Assembly: GCA_003216465.1 (NCBI GenBank)
Contig: QCIU01000002.1
Location: 124,001 to 188,000, forward strand
Length of the DNA: 64,000 nucleotides
Source of the DNA: Prochlorococcus sp. AG-402-N10
Lineage (GTDB): Bacteria; Cyanobacteriota; Cyanobacteriia; PCC-6307; Cyanobiaceae
Reading direction: 5' to 3'
Shown here: piece by piece, positions 60,347 through 64,000 of the stretch
Layout: the number at the start of each line of letters is the position of its first letter
Numbering within the stretch: position 1 is the first letter of the stretch
Translations under genes and position numbers: made by a program
Notes under the pieces: generated by a model
Seen by the model: only the letters and a program-made list of their open reading frames with translations
What the model was told of the DNA's origin: nothing
Database searches by the model: none

Positions 60347-61627
60347 TTATAGAGGAGGCAAAATACTTTCTGGATCACAAATATTCTTTAAAGTTTTTAA
60401 TTCACTTAGTCTTTCCCCATAAGATAAATAGACTTCTTCTTCATGAAAATTTAAATGATTATGAATTTGAGCTAGATGTATTTTTGGAAAAAATATTTTT
60501 AGTTTCTTCCACGATTCATTCAACCACTTCAAAGCAATTTCCTTTTCTTTAAGATCATCTTTTTTCCAGGCGGCATAGATCCAAGGTTTCCAAGTGCTTC
60601 CCCGATGAATAAAAAAACTTGATTTATGATCAAATTCTTTTGTCTTTCCTCCAAGCTGTTGTGAAGCAACATAACAAGATTTATTTGGTTTTTCCTTAAT
60701 TATTTCTTTCATGCATTTAACAAAAGTTTGAATATCATCTTTTAAATCTCCTCCCAGGAGGCTTATTACTTCTGAATGATTATTCTTATTTAATTCAAAT
60801 AGCTCTAATTCTTTTGGAAAAAAACTTATCTGATTATAGTTTTCATAACTTTTTATTTTGAGAGAGGTAAATTTTTCAAGTTTTTTTAAATACTTTTTTG
60901 TAATTTTATTATCTGAATCATTTTTTATCTCTGCGAAGATATAAATATATATCACTTCAGCATAAATCCATTGAAGGCTTAAATTATCCGGGAATCCCTC
61001 AGCCAAATTAATAATCTTTGAGAGTTCATTATCATCTACAAATCCTTCAATAATTTGTATAGGGTGAGATTGGAATATTTTAAGGGTAATTTCAGTGATT
61101 ATTGCGAGAAAAGGAGCAGCACCTTTAAGCCCTTCCCATAATAGTTTTTGTGTGGAATTCAGACTGTTTTTTTCTAATGATATAAAGGTCCCATTCCCTA
61201 AGTATCCTTTTATGGAATCAATATTATCAATAGCTAATCCATATCTTCGACTCATTGGACTTATCCCTCCAGTTAATATATAACCTGCTCCGGGAAGTTT
61301 TGATAGGCCAGTAGGGAAGGTCTTATTATATTTTTCTAAATAATTCAAAAGATCTTTCATAATCACCCCGCCTCCTATTCTTATTAAATTCTTTTCTTCC
61401 TCAAGATGAATTTGGTTATATTCTTTTCTTAAATCAAGAGTAATTAAACCATTTCGAGCGCAGCTTGATGTAGTACCACCACTGCAAACACAAAGATAAT
61501 CTGATTTTGACGATGATTTAAAATGGCTATTAAATAAATCATCCTCTATTTTATAAATTAGCTTTTTAACTTGAGCATCACTGGAATTAATATTTGGAAC
61601 TTCAAGTAAATTATTATTTTTTTTCAC
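60347..61627 (-). CDS. FAD-linked oxidase (FAD_binding_4 type)
   Basis: The 426-residue protein contains a PCMH-type FAD domain: LCVCSGGTTSSCARNGLITLDLR near residue 44, IRIGGGVIMKDLLNYLEKY near 80, and LSKLPGAGYILTGGISPMSRRYGLAIDNI near 103. The C-terminal ~60 residues show SYGERLSELKTLKNICDPESILPP, the berberine-bridge-type ending. These enzymes oxidise alcohols, sugars or D-lactate-like substrates; the substrate here is unknown. It is divergent from the CbiX gene with 47 bp between the chosen starts. Confidence 0.78.
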   Translation of the reverse strand: MKKNNNLLEVPNINSSDAQVKKLIYKIEDDLFNSHFKSSSKSDYLCVCSGGTTSSCARNGLITLDLRKEYNQIHLEEEKNLIRIGGGVIMKDLLNYLEKYNKTFPTGLSKLPGAGYILTGGISPMSRRYGLAIDNIDSIKGYLGNGTFISLEKNSLNSTQKLLWEGLKGAAPFLAIITEITLKIFQSHPIQIIEGFVDDNELSKIINLAEGFPDNLSLQWIYAEVIYIYIFAEIKNDSDNKITKKYLKKLEKFTSLKIKSYENYNQISFFPKELELFELNKNNHSEVISLLGGDLKDDIQTFVKCMKEIIKEKPNKSCYVASQQLGGKTKEFDHKSSFFIHRGSTWKPWIYAAWKKDDLKEKEIALKWLNESWKKLKIFFPKIHLAQIHNHLNFHEEEVYLSYGERLSELKTLKNICDPESILPPL

Positions 61628-61674
61628 TACTAAATATTCTTCTTTACTATTATGTTATTAGTTATTGCTTACAA

Positions 61675-62817
61675 TTGGATACTTTTGATTCGAACTTAAA
61701 TAACCAAATTGGTATCCTCATTTGTGGTCATGGGAGTAGAAATAAACTAGCTATTACAGAATTTCAGGAATTAACTAGGCTTATTCAAAAAAAATATCCA
61801 TCAATATTAGTTGAGTTTGGTTTTTTGGAATTTGCAAAACCATCTCTTACTGATGCTTTGGAAAAATTAAGAAATAGTTCTATAAAAAAGGTAATAGCTA
61901 TACCGGCTATGCTTTTTGCTGCTGGGCACGTGAAAAATGACATACCAAGTTTGCTTATGAATTATGCCAAGAAAACAGATATAGAAATAATTTATGGAAG
62001 AGAATTAGGAATTAATAATTTAATGATTAGTGCAGCCTGCGAGAGAGTTAAAGAAGTATTCAAAAAAAATAATTCACTAATTCCTGAAGAATCATTATTA
62101 GTAGTAGTAGGAAGAGGCTCTTCTGATCCTGATGCGAATTCTAACGTATCTAAAATTACAAGAATGGTAGTTGAAGGACTTGGTTTGGGATGGGGAGAAA
62201 CTGTATTCTCTGGAGTAACATTTCCATTAGTAGAACCAGGGTTGCGAAATGTTGTAAGAATTGGTTATAAAAACATAATTATATTTCCTTACTTTCTTTT
62301 TTCAGGTGTACTGGTAACAAGAATAAAAAGGCAAAGCGATTTAGTAGCACTTGATAATCCACATGTTGAATTTCATGAGGCAAAATATCTTTCATCTCAT
62401 AAATATGTTGTTCAAACATTTGTAGAAAGGATTGAAGAAATTTTTAATGACGAGAGCAACAATTTTATGAATTGTTCCCTATGCAAATATAGATCGAATT
62501 TATTTGGTTTTGAAAAAGAAGTTGGATTAGTACAAGAAAGTCATCATGATCATGTGGAGGGAATAGGATTAAGTTGTGATTTATGTGATTCTGAATGTAA
62601 TGGGGCCTGCGAAACGAATAGCCAAAACTTGACTGGTATTGATGATCAGCCTGAACTTTTAGTAGAAAAAAATAATGCTGAACATCATCATAAACTTGAA
62701 GATCATCATAATCATCATCATAGTATTTACCCAAATTCAAAACATCCTTTGGGCCCTGTCACGCTTCGCTTGCTAAGTAATGATCAAATCTTAAGAAATA
62801 CAGTTGAAAATGACTGA
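61675..62817 (+). CDS. cbiX: sirohydrochlorin chelatase, long CbiX form with metal-binding tail
   Basis: Start at TTG 61675 gives 380 residues; upstream frame sequence is hydrophobic, overlaps the divergent gene and does not match the family. The chelatase core has GILICGHGSRNK near residue 12 and LFAAGHVKNDIP near 85 (catalytic His residues). After it comes MNCSLC at residues 265-270, the MxCxxC motif known in Bacillus CbiX long forms to bind a 4Fe-4S cluster. A second Cys group (CDLCDSECNGAC) and a His-rich stretch (HHKLEDHHNHHH) follow. In a cobalamin-making cyanobacterium it inserts Co, or Fe for siroheme. Confidence 0.85.
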   Translation: MDTFDSNLNNQIGILICGHGSRNKLAITEFQELTRLIQKKYPSILVEFGFLEFAKPSLTDALEKLRNSSIKKVIAIPAMLFAAGHVKNDIPSLLMNYAKKTDIEIIYGRELGINNLMISAACERVKEVFKKNNSLIPEESLLVVVGRGSSDPDANSNVSKITRMVVEGLGLGWGETVFSGVTFPLVEPGLRNVVRIGYKNIIIFPYFLFSGVLVTRIKRQSDLVALDNPHVEFHEAKYLSSHKYVVQTFVERIEEIFNDESNNFMNCSLCKYRSNLFGFEKEVGLVQESHHDHVEGIGLSCDLCDSECNGACETNSQNLTGIDDQPELLVEKNNAEHHHKLEDHHNHHHSIYPNSKHPLGPVTLRLLSNDQILRNTVEND

Positions 62818-62837
62818 ATCAGCTGTCTCTTTCTTGA

Positions 62838-62857
62838 GTTAGTCTCAATAGACTAAC
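62838..62857. repeat. 8-bp inverted repeat, 4-nt loop
   Basis: GTTAGTCT (62838-62845) and AGACTAAC (62850-62857) pair perfectly around CAAT. It begins 20 bp after the cbiX stop. There is no T run after it, so it is either a protein site or a weak terminator. CTTATATAAG, another palindrome, follows directly. Confidence 0.6.
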
Positions 62858-62906
62858 CTTATATAAGTATTGCTTATAAAAAATAAGAAAATGATTTTTG
62901 AGCATA

Positions 62907-63044
62907 TTTTCCACAGTTTGCATTTAGTTTTCCACGTCCATATCCACATAAGATTAGATATAAAGCCTCATCTCGAAAATAACAGCACTTCAACATTATT
63001 ATTGACTTTTCTTAAAGCTTTTTTCAATTTAACCCTTTGGAAAA
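62907..63044. promoter_or_regulatory. cluster of DnaA-box-like sites
   Basis: TTTTCCACA (62907-62915) equals the DnaA-box consensus reported for the Synechococcus elongatus origin. TTTTCCACG (62928-62936) and ATATCCACA (62940-62948) each differ by one base from a known box. TTTTCCAAA on the minus strand (63036-63044) is a weaker match. The first two boxes start 21 bp apart, about two helical turns. This could be an accessory DnaA binding region. Confidence 0.4.
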
Positions 63045-63169
63045 CTGTTTTTGTTAAATCTTATTTATAACATGAGTCTCATTTGATAATGGCGTTGAAC
63101 TGGTAAAAATATATTTTTGACTTTTAAAAAAAAATAGACAATTATATTTGAACACGAAGTTTGAATTCT

Positions 63170-63427
63170 ATGAATCAAATAAATCAAGAGAATAACATTG
63201 AAGTTAAATTTGATAATTCTTTAACATCAAAAGTCTCTTTAGAAACTGAGCTTTCAGAGAGTCTTTATAAAACTATGAAAGATTTTGTTTTACATAATCC
63301 TACATGGGATCAATACAAGCTTATAAATTCTGCTTTAGCTACTTTTCTTGTCAATAATGGATGTACTGATAGTTCAGTTTCAGAGATTTATATTAATCAA
63401 CTTTTTACACCTTCCAAGTCTTTTTAA
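63170..63427 (+). CDS. DUF2811 small protein
   Basis: This small protein (85 residues from ATG 63170; a TTG at 63161 would add 3) matches the DUF2811 pattern of cyanobacteria: VSLETELSESLYKTMKDFVLHNPTWDQYKLINSALATFLVNNG. The helical layout with a conserved NPxWDQ turn resembles small ribbon- or helix-type dimers. Function unknown. The 3' end overlaps the convergent GMC oxidoreductase gene by 23 bp. Confidence 0.75.
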   Translation: MNQINQENNIEVKFDNSLTSKVSLETELSESLYKTMKDFVLHNPTWDQYKLINSALATFLVNNGCTDSSVSEIYINQLFTPSKSF

Positions 63428-64000
63428 TCTTTAAACAAGCTCTTCTGCTAATAGCCATCATCGTTAGGGTAGGACTTTGCCATGAAGAAGTTGGCCAACA
63501 TGCACCATCCAGTACAAGGACATTGCTGCACCTCCATAGTTGATTTGATTTATTGACGACACTTTCTTCCTCACTAAATCCCATAGCTGCTCCTCCTACT
63601 TCATGAATATAGTATCCAGGTGGTGGAGGATTTCCTGAAAGTGCAATAGATTTTTCTGTAAATAATCCTATATATGGAATTTTTATGAGCTCATTAATTC
63701 CTTTAATCTCTCCATCCGCAGCTTCTATAGAATCTCTTATCGTACTTTCCATATGTTTAGCCATTTTTAATTCGTTTTCACTCCATTTGAATTCAATATG
63801 AGGGATTGGAATCCCCCATTTATCTGTTCTATTAGAAAGAGATACTGAATTTTCTTCTCTTGGGAGGACCTCACCATGGGCGATTAGAAAACCTGTAGAA
63901 GAATTTAAATCTTTTTGCAAAAACTTTGGGATTCCAAGCCTATCAATTGCGCCCCAAATTCCGTAACCTCTTAAAAAGTTAATACTTTCAGGTTTAGGTA
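63405..64000 (-). CDS. GMC-family oxidoreductase (N-terminal part beyond window)
   Basis: The frame is open to the right edge, so only the C-terminal ~198 residues are seen. They include the GMC C-terminal signatures HEVGGAAMGFSEE (the HExGxxxMG-type pattern, with His near the active site) and NVLVLDGACWPTSSWQSPTLTMMAISRRAC (the NxxVxDGxxxPT motif and closing helix). These FAD enzymes oxidise alcohols, sugars or choline-like compounds. The TTG at 63920 is internal, not a start. The substrate is unknown. Confidence 0.85.
   Translation of the reverse strand, partial: PKPESINFLRGYGIWGAIDRLGIPKFLQKDLNSSTGFLIAHGEVLPREENSVSLSNRTDKWGIPIPHIEFKWSENELKMAKHMESTIRDSIEAADGEIKGINELIKIPYIGLFTEKSIALSGNPPPPGYYIHEVGGAAMGFSEEESVVNKSNQLWRCSNVLVLDGACWPTSSWQSPTLTMMAISRRACLKIKKTWKV

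Larger units (their letters stand above)
62818..63160. other. structured intergenic stretch
   Basis: No convincing protein gene lies here. The stretch holds an 8-bp inverted repeat at 62838-62857, a perfect 10-bp palindrome CTTATATAAG at 62858-62867, four DnaA-box-like sites (62907, 62928, 62940, 63036 on the minus strand), and ATGAGTCTCAT at 63073-63083. The remainder is AT-rich. A 66-codon frame starting at TTG 62870 overlaps these elements and I reject it. Confidence 0.6.

Noticed and set aside
61594-61674. Upstream extension of cbiX to an earlier start
   Set aside because: It overlaps the divergent oxidase start region and encodes residues unlike the CbiX N-terminus.
62880-63000. About 40-codon Cys-containing minus-strand frame across the same gap
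   Set aside because: Short, no ribosome site, no recognisable pattern; likely a chance opening.
62870-63070. 66-codon plus-strand frame beginning with TTG
   Set aside because: It has no family look, an odd composition, and lies over the palindromes and DnaA-box-like sites; the region reads better as noncoding.

Overview
The window is chromosomal DNA from a small, AT-rich, gene-dense marine cyanobacterium, almost certainly a high-light-adapted Prochlorococcus. The strongest evidence is a Pcb-type chlorophyll antenna gene (42260-43318). Supporting evidence comes from a lycopene cyclase of the epsilon/beta type, phylloquinone genes menD and menB, the NDH-1 subunit NdhD, an mntCAB manganese transporter, and several families restricted to cyanobacteria (DUF760, DUF1350, DUF2811, DUF3721, DUF4336). 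Intergenic gaps are very short, many genes start with TTG, and convergent neighbours often overlap at their stop codons. I saw no rRNA, tRNA, CRISPR array, insertion sequence, prophage or integrase, so this looks like backbone rather than a genomic island.

Layout. 2-6014 (+): a TamB-like protein cut by the window edge, proA, folB and a small lipase. 6007-15134 (-): M3 oligopeptidase, ndhD, thrB, glk, thrS, trpS and a low-complexity protein. 15305-20388 (+): a DUF697 protein, mntCAB and a DUF4336 protein. 20393-21361 (-): DUF760 and lepB. 21416-26948 (+): menD, menB, glgA, murF. 26961-30568 (-): glmU, an MnmC-like methyltransferase, aroA. 30697-37239 (+): comB, a nitrilase, amiC, murI, a polyprenyl diphosphate synthase, acs. 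37242-45093: short mixed-strand units containing a DnaQ-like exonuclease, a glycine-repeat/DUF3721 protein, hisS, small unknown genes, an HTH protein, pcbA and a GltS-like transporter. 45090-55672: GST, a membrane GIY-YIG-like protein, SDRs, lycopene cyclase, MscS, an isochorismatase-fold enzyme, Fur, ArsS, StpA and a GpsA-like dehydrogenase. 55776-58741 (+): an unknown, then metY and metA. 58748-64000: a SulP transporter, an FAD oxidase, a long-form CbiX chelatase, a structured noncoding stretch, DUF2811, and a GMC oxidoreductase cut by the right edge.

How the genes fit together. The cell-envelope genes (murF, glmU, murI, amiC, tamB, lepB) are scattered among core amino-acid genes (proA, thrB, aroA, metY/metA, hisS/thrS/trpS) and photosynthesis or cofactor genes (pcbA, crtL, menD/B, ndhD, cbiX, mntCAB). 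StpA next to a GpsA-like protein suggests a compatible-solute unit built on glycerol 3-phosphate.

The observations I would follow first are: a probable ATT start codon for comB; DnaA-box-like sites plus palindromes in 62818-63160; a glycine-led pentapeptide-repeat protein carrying DUF3721; a membrane-anchored GIY-YIG-like protein; a DUF697 protein whose GTPase region lacks its P-loop; the GpsA-like/StpA pairing; and a 12-bp inverted repeat lying over the acs -10 element. All assignments were made by reading motifs, with no database search.
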